Source: Candidatus Obscuribacterales bacterium (GTDB lineage: Bacteria > Cyanobacteriota > Vampirovibrionia > Obscuribacterales > Obscuribacteraceae). Taken from it: a stretch of DNA of 44,799 nucleotides. The stretch covers positions 1 to 44,799 of the forward strand of contig JAIETF010000075.1 of the NCBI GenBank assembly GCA_019745415.1, given 5' to 3'. A model generated the notes under the pieces. That model ran no database searches, was not told the origin of the DNA, and saw only the letters and a list, made by a program, of their open reading frames with translations. Both the position numbers and the translations under genes were made by a program. Numbering within the stretch: the stretch's first letter is position 1; every line of letters starts with the position of its first letter. Of this stretch, positions 32,580 through 43,631 are shown one piece after another.

Positions 32580-32669
32580 TGTCTTACCAGGTTTTCTATT
32601 GGTAAAGATGATACAGCTTTCGGCAGGGTTTGTGCTGCTTGTATTTCTGGTAACTGCTATCTGCTGCTT

Positions 32670-33305
32670 CTACAACCAAAAGTTTGTGGTCATCATGTGG
32701 CTTAAAAGCATAATGCCGCAATCGATGTAAAAGAATAGCGCCAGCACCCCTATTGCCGGTATCCGTTTACCTTGCCATCTTGGCGAAAGAATAACATAGA
32801 TGGCAGAGAGAAATAAAACTGATGCAGTGAGATTCTCTAGAGACACCAATACTTTGGTATACCATTCATCGTGATACCAAAAGACGTGACCCTTGCTTAT
32901 TGTTCGGTGCGTCGTCACATAGGTAGCCCAAAATGGCAGGCTCATAGCTGGTGCTAGTGCTTTAGATAAGTTGCATAAGTCGACAATGCCAAGCTTTCTA
33001 ATTCTCGGAGCGAGCAGCGCACAAATAATTAGAAAAGGAACCAGCATCGCCGGTGAAATGATCACCGCGAGGCTTGTGAAGACTCCTTCAACTAGCGGCC
33101 TAAAAGAATCTAGAGCCCAGACAAGCGGTTCTCGATTGAGATTCCATGTTTGCGGTAAAACTGCATGGATAGACCACAGGCAACTGAATAGATTCAGCGC
33201 TAGCGAAAACTTGAATAAATTCAGGCACAAGGCTGACTTGTCGGAAGTCTTTAGCCAAGTAGACTTATTTGACCAGAATGTATTTTGGGAGAAAACTGAT
33301 TTCAT
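32670..33305 (-). CDS. Multi-pass membrane protein of unknown function
   Basis: About 211 residues from the ATG at 33305; a GTG at 33371 would add 22 residues. Roughly five hydrophobic segments are visible, starting with LCLNLFKFSLALNLFSCLW and ending with AIGVLALFFYIDCGIMLLSHM. Segment order and the loop before the last helix (SPRWQGKRIPAIGVLA) resemble the membrane protein at 40719-41303 (APTFKSQRLPALSILI), so the two may be distant paralogs. The middle loop is rich in His, Trp and Tyr (GHVFWYHDEWYTK). No known family is recognised. Confidence 0.6.
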   Translation of the reverse strand: MKSVFSQNTFWSNKSTWLKTSDKSALCLNLFKFSLALNLFSCLWSIHAVLPQTWNLNREPLVWALDSFRPLVEGVFTSLAVIISPAMLVPFLIICALLAPRIRKLGIVDLCNLSKALAPAMSLPFWATYVTTHRTISKGHVFWYHDEWYTKVLVSLENLTASVLFLSAIYVILSPRWQGKRIPAIGVLALFFYIDCGIMLLSHMMTTNFWL

Positions 33306-33482
33306 TGCGGCTCTCGAGTAGTCTTGGCTTGTCCTATTCTCGGGCGAGGCACTGAAACTAGATCTAATCACCCATCACTTAATCAAGTGTATGGTGACCT
33401 AGAGCCGGCTGCTGTCCGGCTATATAGCTGCTGCAATAAATAGAAGATAGATTAGAACGCCAATTCTCTTGAATCGCAAAGC

Positions 33483-34445
33483 TTAATTTGGAATTGGTAT
33501 GCCTTCGTTTGGTATGACTCGCATGTCGACATTGAAGAATATCTTTTCTGCCGAAGTCAGCCCGTGGGTGCTCACTTTGATCGGCACATGCCATTTAGGG
33601 AAGGGCATGTCTGGCACTAAACATGTGATGCTCGATGGGCTGGCGCTGACAATTTGAGCTTTGTAATCGCCGAATTTGACTTCGTTCTCGGCTGCATTGG
33701 CTGAGAAACCGCTGCCGCTCAAGATAACGGGATGTTGCGGTGGGGAGGATAGCATATCGATGTTTTTGATCTTGGGGGTGGCGCGTACTTGAACGTTGAA
33801 TGGTGCGCTATTCACTGCATTTACTGAAACTGTCAGAGCTTGGCTTCCGGCTTCGATTTTGGCAGGCAACTTAAATCGAATTTGCTTGCCGGTGACGTTT
33901 AGCGGTTTGAATTGCTTTCCCCCAAGGCTGACGCGCACTGCATCTTTGGCTTCACCAAAACTGTTTCCTTCTATCGTGATATCTTCACCCACACCCAAGG
34001 GCTGCGGCTGTACTGATGATATTACCGGTCGCTCGATATGCACTTGCATTTTGACCCATGCTCCTGATGGACCAAAAGCTTGCACTGTGATGAGAGTGTT
34101 GCCGGCGCCAACCTTGCCTGTCAAGTTATTCTCGTAGATGCCGTTGCCGTCAAAGTCCTTAATGCCGGCATAGGGTTTACCGGCGAGGCTGACCTTGATG
34201 TCGCTTGCCTTGGGGCGCCCTTCCGCTCCATTTGTCAATCTGAGCAAGAGCTTGGCCTTTTCTTGACCTGGCTTGAGATTGATATGGTGGTTCCAGGTAT
34301 GCCAGGCTCCTGCTCTGGTAACCATTGGTTTTGAGTCTTGCAGTAAAAATAGCTCTTCAGCTTGGGCTAACGCCGGTTTGGTTGAGGCGGTGGCCAGAGC
34401 AGCTAAGGCTAGGGCGGCATAGAAACTATTTTTTGTTGAATACAT
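33483..34445 (-). CDS. Secreted IPT/TIG-domain protein
   Basis: About 320 residues with a signal peptide (ALALAALATASTKPALA-QA). The C-terminal two thirds contains two IPT/TIG immunoglobulin-like domains: PVISSVQPQPLGVGEDITIE with GNSFG (about 140-220), and PKIKNIDMLSSPPQHPVILS with GSGFSANAAENEVKFG (about 228-310). The first 130 residues form another beta-rich domain with a DFDGNGIYENN loop that looks like a calcium-type D-x-D-x-N motif. TIG domains usually mediate surface binding or act as spacers. No anchoring motif is seen. Confidence 0.8.
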   Translation of the reverse strand: MYSTKNSFYAALALAALATASTKPALAQAEELFLLQDSKPMVTRAGAWHTWNHHINLKPGQEKAKLLLRLTNGAEGRPKASDIKVSLAGKPYAGIKDFDGNGIYENNLTGKVGAGNTLITVQAFGPSGAWVKMQVHIERPVISSVQPQPLGVGEDITIEGNSFGEAKDAVRVSLGGKQFKPLNVTGKQIRFKLPAKIEAGSQALTVSVNAVNSAPFNVQVRATPKIKNIDMLSSPPQHPVILSGSGFSANAAENEVKFGDYKAQIVSASPSSITCLVPDMPFPKWHVPIKVSTHGLTSAEKIFFNVDMRVIPNEGIPIPN

Positions 34446-34597
34446 GACTTTACCGTGGATAGTCCGACCCGCATAGTTTAACTGCTTTGCAAGATTGTCG
34501 TCTGCTCTATCTAATCTGCAAAAAAAGACACCGGAAGCCGCTTGCTGACCTGAGGCTTGTGCTGTAGGCTTAGACAGTCTCTTGGGTGTTTGGTCTG

Positions 34598-35542
34598 ATG
34601 AAGAAGATTTGGAGTTCCGCCAAAGTATTTACTGCCTTTTGCCTATCGCTTGCTCTTGTTTATTCGCCTATCCCTTTCCTGTTCATGCTGCCGGCATCGG
34701 CCAATGTCGAACAACAATTGACCAAGCAGATTGCTGCTATTGCAGCTTCATTTAAGGGCAAAGGTCGCCTAGGCGTCGGCGTTGTCGATATCGATTCGGG
34801 CGAGGCTTATTTTTTCAATGGCAGCGATAATTTTCGCATGCAGAGTGTAGCCAAGATGCTTGTGGCAATTGCCATACTAAGACAAGTTGATGCAGGCAAG
34901 CTGAAGCTTAGTCAAGATGTGGCTGTAACTCCTAAAGAAATTGACCAGATTGGCATGGCGGCTTTGCCTGAGAATTTACCGCGTGGTACAAAGTCGCTCA
35001 AGCTTTCTTATTTGATTGAACGCTCTATGCTTAAGAGCAATAATGGCACAAGCGATGTGCTCACACGCTTGCTTGGCGGTCCGGCGGCTGTCGACAAAGT
35101 ATTCAAAGCACTTGGTTTTATGGCGATTAGAGTGGACCGCTATGAAAGACAAGTCTCTGAATTTGATGACGCCAATAGTGGTGCCGCACTATTGGACAGT
35201 GCCACCCCCGAAGACATATGTTCTCTCTTGCAGATGTTGCATCAAGGCTTGCTTTTGAAACCTGCCTCGGCTAACTATCTCTTGGAATTGATGCGCCGCT
35301 GTCAGACCGGGGACAATCGTCTTAGGGCTGGGCTTTCCGCCGGTTGGACTATTGCTGAAAAGACAGGTACCGGGCGCATCTCAAAGGGCATAAGTGTTTC
35401 AACAAATGATGTGGGAATAATTACTTCACCCAAGAAGCATAGTTATGCGGTGGCTGTATTTGTGGCTGATGCAAAGCTTAGTCGCGCACAATGCGAAGAG
35501 AAAATAGCTCAAGTGGCTAAGGCAATTTGTACTTTGCCGTAG
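34598..35542 (+). CDS. Class A beta-lactamase-like serine hydrolase
   Basis: About 314 residues; the ATG at 34598 gives a standard signal peptide (MKKIWSSAK, hydrophobic core, cleavage near ASA-NV), so I prefer it to the GTG at 34586. Active-site motifs: SVAK (S-x-x-K, serine near 83), NNGTSD at the place of SDN, RVDRYERQ with a glutamate where class A enzymes carry Glu166, and EKTGTG (K-T-G). All key residues appear present, though the SDN element is altered. Function may be beta-lactam hydrolysis or a D,D-peptidase-like cell-wall role. No LysR/AmpR-type regulator is adjacent. Confidence 0.88.
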   Translation: MKKIWSSAKVFTAFCLSLALVYSPIPFLFMLPASANVEQQLTKQIAAIAASFKGKGRLGVGVVDIDSGEAYFFNGSDNFRMQSVAKMLVAIAILRQVDAGKLKLSQDVAVTPKEIDQIGMAALPENLPRGTKSLKLSYLIERSMLKSNNGTSDVLTRLLGGPAAVDKVFKALGFMAIRVDRYERQVSEFDDANSGAALLDSATPEDICSLLQMLHQGLLLKPASANYLLELMRRCQTGDNRLRAGLSAGWTIAEKTGTGRISKGISVSTNDVGIITSPKKHSYAVAVFVADAKLSRAQCEEKIAQVAKAICTLP

Positions 35543-35556
35543 GTGTTAAGTAAGAC

Positions 35557-36180
35557 CTATTTTCCGGACTTATCCTGGCTTGTCATTTCTATCTCCAGCA
35601 CTATTGCAACTTCATCACCAACCATGGCACCGCCATTATCGAGTTGCTTGTTAAAGGTCATGCCGAAGTCTTTGCGATTGATTTGGCTAGTTGCAGTGGC
35701 GGCTATTTTATTTGGAGTTTGGCTGTCATTCCCTAGTGTTACTAATTTACCAGCATTGAGAGTAACTGGCTTTGTGACACCATTTATGGTGAGATCGCCT
35801 TCGATATCAAAACCTTGCTCTCTTTCTGTGATTTTCTTGGAAGTGAACTTGATTTTGGGATATTTCTTGCTATTGAAGAAATCTTTCGACCTTAAGTGGT
35901 CGTCTCTTTGCTTAGAGTTGGTATCAATCGAGTCTACATCTATGCTAGCTTGCACTTTCGCCTCTTTGAGATTTTTGCCGTCATAGTCGACCGTCCCTTC
36001 TAATTTTGAGAAGCTTCCTTTTACAGTAGAGATCATCATATGTTTGACTGAAAATGTCGCTTTACTCTGTTGGCTGTCTATTTGCCAGGAACTGGCGAGA
36101 GCCTGACTATCTGAAGTGAGGCAAAGACCCCCAAAGATTGAAAGAATAAGAACCGGCTTTATGGTCTGTCTTTTGATCAT
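35557..36180 (-). CDS. yceI: YceI family periplasmic lipid-binding protein
   Basis: About 207 residues. The ATG at 36180 is preferred (AGGTG upstream and a clean signal peptide, IKPVLILSIFGGLCL with cleavage after ALA); a start at 36231 would run into the katG terminator. The YceI lipocalin-like fold is evident: WQIDSQQSKATFSVKHMMIS, DVDSIDTNSKQRDDHLRSKD, FFNSKKYPKIKFTSKKI, GDLTINGVTKPVTL, INRKDFGMTFN. Family members bind isoprenoid or amide lipids and are often induced by stress. It lies downstream of katG, separated by a terminator, so expression is probably independent. Confidence 0.92.
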   Translation of the reverse strand: MIKRQTIKPVLILSIFGGLCLTSDSQALASSWQIDSQQSKATFSVKHMMISTVKGSFSKLEGTVDYDGKNLKEAKVQASIDVDSIDTNSKQRDDHLRSKDFFNSKKYPKIKFTSKKITEREQGFDIEGDLTINGVTKPVTLNAGKLVTLGNDSQTPNKIAATATSQINRKDFGMTFNKQLDNGGAMVGDEVAIVLEIEMTSQDKSGK

Positions 36181-36210
36181 GAGGCACCTATTTGATTTAC
36201 ATTTGCCATT

Positions 36211-36248
36211 AAAGAAAACGCGGTTCATCAATTCAATGATGAACCGCG
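36211..36248 (-). terminator. Rho-independent terminator after katG
   Basis: A perfect 12-bp stem (CGCGGTTCATCA, 36219-36230, with its complement at 36237-36248) has a 6-base loop and on the minus strand is followed by TTTTCTTT. It lies 19 bases past the katG stop. Confidence 0.85.
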
Positions 36249-36267
36249 TCTTGTCATTTGCTGCTCT

Positions 36268-38502
<2,235 letters not shown>

Positions 38503-38590
38503 TTATTATTTGTGTTTTTAATTGGTTGAGTGAAGGCGTGCAAATCTAGCGGCATCGAAGCCTTAACTGTGATTTGCTTTTGCAAATTGA

Positions 38591-39013
38591 TCAGGATTCT
38601 TGTTTGGGTTGACCTTGTTTTGGTTCGCCAAAGAATGTCACCGTGTAGTTGGAGACTTTGTAATTGTCGTCAAGACTCTTATCTAGCGATGGCACTGCTT
38701 CAAAAGGAATATCGTATATACAGCCGTTTTTTGTATCGACGAAGTGGTGATGGCGCTCAGTATTGGCATCGTACCTGGCGCAGCCACCTGGCTCTGTATA
38801 GACTTCCTGGATGACGCCCGCTTCTACAAGAGTGTGGAGAGTGTTGTATACCGTTGCCCTAGAGAGCTGAACCGGCAAGGCATTGGCTACAGCTTCCAAT
38901 ACTTGGTCGGCTGTAGGATGCGACTTTGTGTTCAGTAGGTATTCGGTAATCACCACACGCTGAGGAGTGGGCCTAACACCGCGAGAAGCTAAAACTGTTT
39001 CTGCCGTGTCCAC
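38591..39013 (-). CDS. Fur family regulator, PerR-like
   Basis: About 140 residues from the GTG at 39013, which has AGAGGG 6 bases upstream; a start at 39097 would add 28 non-conserved residues. The winged helix is typical: RPTPQRVVITEYLL, HPTADQVLEAV, LSRATVYNTLHTLVEAGVI. The metal-sensing HHHF motif is present (ERHHHFVD). The CxxC pairs that hold the structural zinc in Bacillus PerR are absent; only single cysteines remain (GGCARYD, NGCIYD). Position next to katG supports peroxide sensing; Fur, Zur or Irr roles cannot be excluded. Confidence 0.88.
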   Translation of the reverse strand: MDTAETVLASRGVRPTPQRVVITEYLLNTKSHPTADQVLEAVANALPVQLSRATVYNTLHTLVEAGVIQEVYTEPGGCARYDANTERHHHFVDTKNGCIYDIPFEAVPSLDKSLDDNYKVSNYTVTFFGEPKQGQPKQES

Positions 39014-39064
39014 AGATATCCCTCTTCTGGTTACACTATTTAGACTAACTCTAAGATTGTTATG

Positions 39065-39106
39065 TGTCAAGAAAGCGGTTTGCCTTCTGTAACCCAAATA
39101 GGGTTA
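39065..39106 (-). promoter_or_regulatory. Candidate promoter and dyad upstream of the PerR-like gene
   Basis: On the minus strand a perfect TTGACA (39065-39070) lies about 50 bases before the GTG start; a matching -10 is weak (TAGTCT or TCTAAA). Just upstream, TAACCC-AAATA-GGGTTA (39090-39106) is a perfect 6-bp dyad that could be an operator. Confidence 0.35.
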
Positions 39107-39171
39107 TGGTTTAGCTTCTTTAGTCGGCTGACAAGCGAAATTTCTAACATTAAACGGGACGCTTATTTGGT

Positions 39172-40608
39172 CTATTTCGATTTTAGATAATCGAGGGCTG
39201 CTTTGAGTTGAGTGTCTTCGGGTGAGTTCATTCGCGCATCTTTTGGCAGGGCAACACTTAAGTCAGGCGCAATTCCATATTTACGATTGTGGGCATCACC
39301 CGGCCAGGTGCCATTGGGGGTGAAGTACTGAAAATTGGTTACTTTCAGCCAACTGCCATCGGGCATACCATTTCTAAAGGTAATTTGACCGATACCTTTG
39401 CCGTAGGTCTGGCTTCCAATTACATAGGCTTCTTTGTTATCTTTCATGGCTCCGGTCAAAAGTTCGGAGGCCGAGCCGGAATTTTCGTTGACCAGAATTA
39501 CTACGGGCTTGTCCACCAGGTCGGGGTGTCGTGGCATGAGCATGCCTTGATAGGGCTTGGCTTTAGGATCACTTTCGTACTTGCTGCTTAGCTGGATACC
39601 TTTGTCATTGAGCGTATAGTTGGTTGTTTCAAAATCGACCGCGGTGCTGTCCGCCGCCCGGGTTCGGGTGCGTAGCATTTCACCTTTGGTCATAAATAGT
39701 GAGCCTGTTCTTAGTGCCTCCATGACTAAGCCGCCTGGATTATTGCGCAAGTCTAAGATATAGCCTTTGGCATCCGGATGACCTTGAATAGCTGCTTTTA
39801 CTTCATCTGATGTGTCGGACTGTCCGAATGTTTGTACAGATAGATGCAGATAACCATCTCGCATCTCGCTCTTCACCGCAGGAAAATCAATCAAGGCGCG
39901 GGTTAGTTCAATTTCTTCTTCTTTACCCTCTCTTTCCACGGTCAGTTTTACTTTAGTCCCAACCTCTCCTCTGATTAGCTTTGCAGTATCGGTCGCAGTT
40001 TCAGTGTCGATTAGCTCGTTGTCTACTTTGACAATACGGTCGCCTGCCTTCAGTCCGCCTGCCAGCGCCGGTGAATTCTCGACTACTTTATTGACTAGAA
40101 CCTGGTTTGGCGCCGCTGCTAGATCGCTTGTGGCAGAATTTTCTTTCTTGGGTTGGTCTTTAATCTCGATGCCTATACCGCTAATTTCGCCTCTCTCAGA
40201 GCGCAAAATTTCCACTGTTTCGGGCTTTGTAATTACGTCGGTATAGTTGTCTTGCAGAGTCTTCAGGGCTTCATCGGCAAATTTAACCGCATCGGCATCG
40301 CTCTTGATTGAACAGTTGTATTTACTCTTTAACTCTTGTACCTGGCTGGCGGTTAGGCGCGACGGATCATAAAAGTTTTCTAGAGCGTGGTTGACCAATT
40401 TCAAGTATGGCACCGAACTAGGGCAGCTATTACCGTCCAGCGCTTTTGTCGGCTGATTGGCTGACGCTGCTAGGTCGGCATCGGCATAGAGAGTTTCTGC
40501 CGCTGTTCTTTTTTCTTTCGCTTCGGACTTCTCCGGGCGAATTTGGTGTGCATCTCCGCTATGAGAGTCTAAATAGGAGTCTGCCAATTGCAATCGCTCC
40601 GCCGCCAT
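39172..40608 (-). CDS. S41 C-terminal processing peptidase with PDZ domain
   Basis: About 478 residues from the ATG at 40608; the frame is open to 40899 but the extra part overlaps a membrane-protein gene. A helical region (SSVPYLKLVNHALENFYDPS) precedes a PDZ domain (about 150-240: GIGIEIKD, AGGLKAGDRIVKVDN) and an S41 domain with YLHLSVQTFGQ, GYILDLRNNPGG, the catalytic serine in NENSGSASELLTGA and lysine in QTYGKGIGQ. Such peptidases trim C-termini of exported proteins. No signal peptide is visible with this start, which is odd for the family and leaves the true N-terminus in doubt. Confidence 0.88.
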   Translation of the reverse strand: MAAERLQLADSYLDSHSGDAHQIRPEKSEAKEKRTAAETLYADADLAASANQPTKALDGNSCPSSVPYLKLVNHALENFYDPSRLTASQVQELKSKYNCSIKSDADAVKFADEALKTLQDNYTDVITKPETVEILRSERGEISGIGIEIKDQPKKENSATSDLAAAPNQVLVNKVVENSPALAGGLKAGDRIVKVDNELIDTETATDTAKLIRGEVGTKVKLTVEREGKEEEIELTRALIDFPAVKSEMRDGYLHLSVQTFGQSDTSDEVKAAIQGHPDAKGYILDLRNNPGGLVMEALRTGSLFMTKGEMLRTRTRAADSTAVDFETTNYTLNDKGIQLSSKYESDPKAKPYQGMLMPRHPDLVDKPVVILVNENSGSASELLTGAMKDNKEAYVIGSQTYGKGIGQITFRNGMPDGSWLKVTNFQYFTPNGTWPGDAHNRKYGIAPDLSVALPKDARMNSPEDTQLKAALDYLKSK

Positions 40609-40718
40609 TATCTGCCAACTGGACTTCCAACCGACAGAGTAGCTGCAAAGCCGGGAGCTCGAAAATGGTGAGATTACGGCTTTGAGTAAGAATACGCAGT
40701 AAGAGCCGCAGGCACTAT

Positions 40719-41303
40719 TTAGAGTTGGGTTAGGTGGTCGCTTTCGAGAGCAATTAGCATTACTGTACCGATTATCAATATTGAAAGAGCAGGCAATCTC
40801 TGCGATTTGAAAGTCGGCGCAAAAAATACTGGAATAAGCGCAATAATCGGCGGAATAAAGGCACTGGTAATTAGCTTTTGATAAATTGTGTATTGCCATT
40901 CCGCCGCTGTATGGAAGTCGGCGGCACCAAGTATATGGCTGGTATCGTTGCCGACCACACCCAGTTGCAGTCCCCAGGCTAAGATAGCAAAGGCAGGTAA
41001 GAACGGAATAGCCAGTTGCAAAAGATGGAAAGTAAGTTTGGGTGGTTCTCTAAAGAGAGAAAAGGCAACCCACATCGCCACCAGAGCGATTGGTGTGATG
41101 ATTGCAACCACTAGAGCTTCCTTTAGCATTCCGGGCAAAAGCGCAGAAAAGTCAATCAATTGATACCAGTCAGGCGGTGCTATGTTCTCAAAGTAGCGCA
41201 TACTATGCAGCATAAAGATTAGGTCTGCACAAACCAATTGCAATAAACTGTAAGTAGTGTTTCTGCTTTCTTCCACTATTCTTACCGGGCTGCTGGTACA
41301 CAT
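40719..41303 (-). CDS. Multi-pass membrane protein of unknown function
   Basis: About 194 residues from the ATG at 41303; a TTG at 41336 and an ATG at 41213 are alternatives. About five spans are visible, for example LLQLVCADLIFMLHSMRYF, LVVAIITPIALVAMWVAF, LPAFAILAWGLQLGVV and LPALSILIIGTVMLIALES. It resembles the membrane protein at 32670-33305 in length, span order and the loop before the last helix. No catalytic motif is recognised. It lies upstream of the S41 peptidase on the same strand with 110 bases between. Confidence 0.65.
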   Translation of the reverse strand: MCTSSPVRIVEESRNTTYSLLQLVCADLIFMLHSMRYFENIAPPDWYQLIDFSALLPGMLKEALVVAIITPIALVAMWVAFSLFREPPKLTFHLLQLAIPFLPAFAILAWGLQLGVVGNDTSHILGAADFHTAAEWQYTIYQKLITSAFIPPIIALIPVFFAPTFKSQRLPALSILIIGTVMLIALESDHLTQL

Positions 41304-41548
41304 AAGTGTTATACCCTGGCTCTGCAGGCAATTCAAATTAATGTCGCGCGCAAAAGGCAGACGGTTCTAAGCCCGAGACCAATTATTGGAATTGCTTCTC
41401 ATCGCGCCAAGCCGGTGCTAGTGGACCAATATATGGCAGGTTTAGATTTTGAAAGGTGGTAGTCTTCATTTTCTATGAACCTGAATCGCCTGAGTAAACT
41501 CAAGAAACCTATTGAGCTGGGGCTCTGGTTTTAACTGCCTTCATATCG

Positions 41549-42739
41549 GTGCATAATGCTGGTGACGAAATTAATTGCTGGGAGTGTCCATTCTTGCCCG
41601 AGCCTATTCTTTCTCAACCTGTGATTCATAAGGCTCGCTGTCTAGAGTTTGAGCAACTAATAGACGGACTTCGCAGAGCCTGCGAGCAAGGCAGTGTGGT
41701 CGAGGCGAAAAACAAGGATGGTTTATCGCTATTTGTATATACCTCTAAGTGTGTCTATGAGAAACAATGGGATGACTTCTCTGTTTTGGCACGTGGTTTG
41801 ATTCTTGACTGCGCCGACAAGCGATTGATTGCCACCCCTTTTCCTAAGTTCTTTAATCTTGGAGAAGGAGATTCTGTTTGGCCCTTGGGCCCGTTTGAGA
41901 CCTTTGAGAAAGTAGACGGCAGTTTGATAATCGCCTTTCATCATCGCGGGCGGTGGCAGTGTGCGACCAAGGGATCTTTTAATTCAGATCAGGCTCTCTG
42001 GGCTCAGGCGCGTCTTGAAAGCTGTGATCTTTCGCCGCTAGATAAAGGAACTACCTATTTGTTTGAGGCAGTTTATCCTGAAAATAGAATTGTCATTCGC
42101 TATCAAGAGTCTGCACTTGTGCTATTGGGGGCATATGACGAAGCTGGTTTTGAACTGAACTACGCTCAACTAATGGAGCTGTCCCAGGCTCTAGGTTGTC
42201 CTGTGGCCAAACGCTTTGATTTTCAGTCGTTGCAAGAACTGAGTCACAGTGCGCGTACTTTGGGCTTGTTGCAAGAGGGCTTTGTGGTTCGCTTTGCTGA
42301 TGGTCTGCGTTTGAAAATTAAGACAGACGATTATCTGCGCATTCACGGCATGATCTCGCGGGTGACGCCTTTGGCTATTTGGGAACATCTTGTGGCTGGC
42401 ACCGATCTTGAATCTATTCGCCGAGATCTGCCTGAAGAATTTTGGCAGGATTTTGATCAGATTGTCGGCATCCTAAAGCAACAATTTGATAAGCAGGCGG
42501 ATAGAGCAAGAGAGCTAGTGTCCACACTTTCTCACCTATCAGACAAGGAAGTAGGTTTGCGCCTTTCTGAGTTTGATCCGAATTTGCGTCCGTTTATATT
42601 TGTGTGCCGAAAGGAAGGTTCCAGTTTCCCTGGTGCGGGAGCCCGTCAGACAATACTGAAGCAGATAAGACCCGTGCGCAATTTCCTGCCAGGCTATTTG
42701 CCTGGTCGGCCCATGCAAAGAGTACAAGAAGAAATGTAG
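41549..42739 (+). CDS. RNA ligase of the T4 Rnl1-like family
   Basis: About 396 residues from GTG at 41549; no good ribosome-binding site precedes it, and a TTG at 41594 with GGGAG 9 bases upstream is a fair alternative. Nucleotidyltransferase motifs: FEKVDGSL (motif I, K is the AMP-accepting lysine), TTYLFEAVYPENRIV (motif III region), EGFVVRF (motif IV) and RLKIK (motif V). The N-terminal VLARGLILD segment also fits Rnl1-like ligases. Such enzymes seal RNA ends in repair of cut tRNA. No polynucleotide kinase/phosphatase or anticodon nuclease is adjacent. Confidence 0.85.
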   Translation: MHNAGDEINCWECPFLPEPILSQPVIHKARCLEFEQLIDGLRRACEQGSVVEAKNKDGLSLFVYTSKCVYEKQWDDFSVLARGLILDCADKRLIATPFPKFFNLGEGDSVWPLGPFETFEKVDGSLIIAFHHRGRWQCATKGSFNSDQALWAQARLESCDLSPLDKGTTYLFEAVYPENRIVIRYQESALVLLGAYDEAGFELNYAQLMELSQALGCPVAKRFDFQSLQELSHSARTLGLLQEGFVVRFADGLRLKIKTDDYLRIHGMISRVTPLAIWEHLVAGTDLESIRRDLPEEFWQDFDQIVGILKQQFDKQADRARELVSTLSHLSDKEVGLRLSEFDPNLRPFIFVCRKEGSSFPGAGARQTILKQIRPVRNFLPGYLPGRPMQRVQEEM

Positions 42740-42746
42740 CGGCTGT

Positions 42747-43613
42747 TTATGTAAGTGAAATGGTTGTCTCAAGCGTATGAACTGAACCGCTTTCAATTCT
42801 TACTTTGTTTTTGAGAGCATTAGCCGACTCGACACAGACAAAGTCTTTCCATTCATCAGCATCTAAATCTGCCATTTTTGCAGTCAGTGTTTGCCAGGGG
42901 TTCCAGACTACTGTAGTGAGCGAATTAACCTTTTCAATATGAATGGTTCTCTGCCAGACTCGGTCTTCGATAGTAATTTTGCGGTTGGTATCAAAATAAG
43001 GTCTATCGGTCTCGCACCTGAGTACAAGCCTTTCTTCCTCTTGTACTTTCTCTTTCATACCGTCGGTTTTGTCGAAGTAGCTAGTGCAGTCAAGACCACA
43101 GATCTCGATTTCGCGCACGTCGCCGACAGCGAAATAAGAGTGAAAAGCATCTTCGATAAAAACGGGTTCTCCGCTGTTATTCTTAAAACTAAGCTTCATG
43201 GAAAGTTTGCGCCCCAACTCAACGTGCAAGTTGAGTTCGAAGTCTCTGTAGCCTAAGTCAGCGGTACTCTCGTTGGCTGCTAGGGAGAGTAAAAGTTTGG
43301 TTGTGTCACTCTCGGTGGTGGCATCAACAAGCTGCCATAGCGAGGTGCGGGCGAAGCCATGAGAAGGTCCGTCAGTGCGTTCATCAAGTGGGTTGGTGGA
43401 TCTGGCGCCAAACCAGGGTGCAATTAAGGGGACTCCACCTCTGATCGCTTTGCCCTTTTGAAAGGCGGAATTTTTACTGAGGAATAAAACAGGCTTTTCA
43501 TTTAGCGGCTGCCAGGCTGTAAGATGTGCGCCTTGTAAGAATAATTCGGCGCTGCAGGCTTGATTTTTGATCTGAATCTTTTCCAGCTCGCCCTGTTTAA
43601 TTATCGGAGGCAC
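42747..43613 (-). CDS. D-hexose-6-phosphate mutarotase (YeaD-like)
   Basis: About 288 residues of the galactose-mutarotase fold. Landmarks: GAHLTAWQP, IRGGVPLIAPWFG, SHGFARTSLW (active histidine), EDAFHSYFAVGD (second histidine) and FVCVESANALKNKV (catalytic glutamate). It would interconvert alpha and beta anomers of glucose 6-phosphate or related sugars in the cytoplasm. It converges on the RNA ligase gene with 7 bases between, and follows the quinone reductase gene by 18 bases on the same strand, so those two may share a transcript. Confidence 0.9.
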   Translation of the reverse strand: MPPIIKQGELEKIQIKNQACSAELFLQGAHLTAWQPLNEKPVLFLSKNSAFQKGKAIRGGVPLIAPWFGARSTNPLDERTDGPSHGFARTSLWQLVDATTESDTTKLLLSLAANESTADLGYRDFELNLHVELGRKLSMKLSFKNNSGEPVFIEDAFHSYFAVGDVREIEICGLDCTSYFDKTDGMKEKVQEEERLVLRCETDRPYFDTNRKITIEDRVWQRTIHIEKVNSLTTVVWNPWQTLTAKMADLDADEWKDFVCVESANALKNKVRIESGSVHTLETTISLT

Positions 43614-43631
43614 TGTCGGCGGTTCCCTTCT

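Noticed and set aside
40609..40899. N-terminal extension of the S41 peptidase to 40899
   Set aside because: Residues encoded are cysteine-rich and not family-like, and most of the stretch is coding in another frame for the membrane protein.
41475..41534. 19-codon leader peptide before the RNA ligase
   Set aside because: It has an ATG and stop but no ribosome-binding site and no attenuator-like structure.
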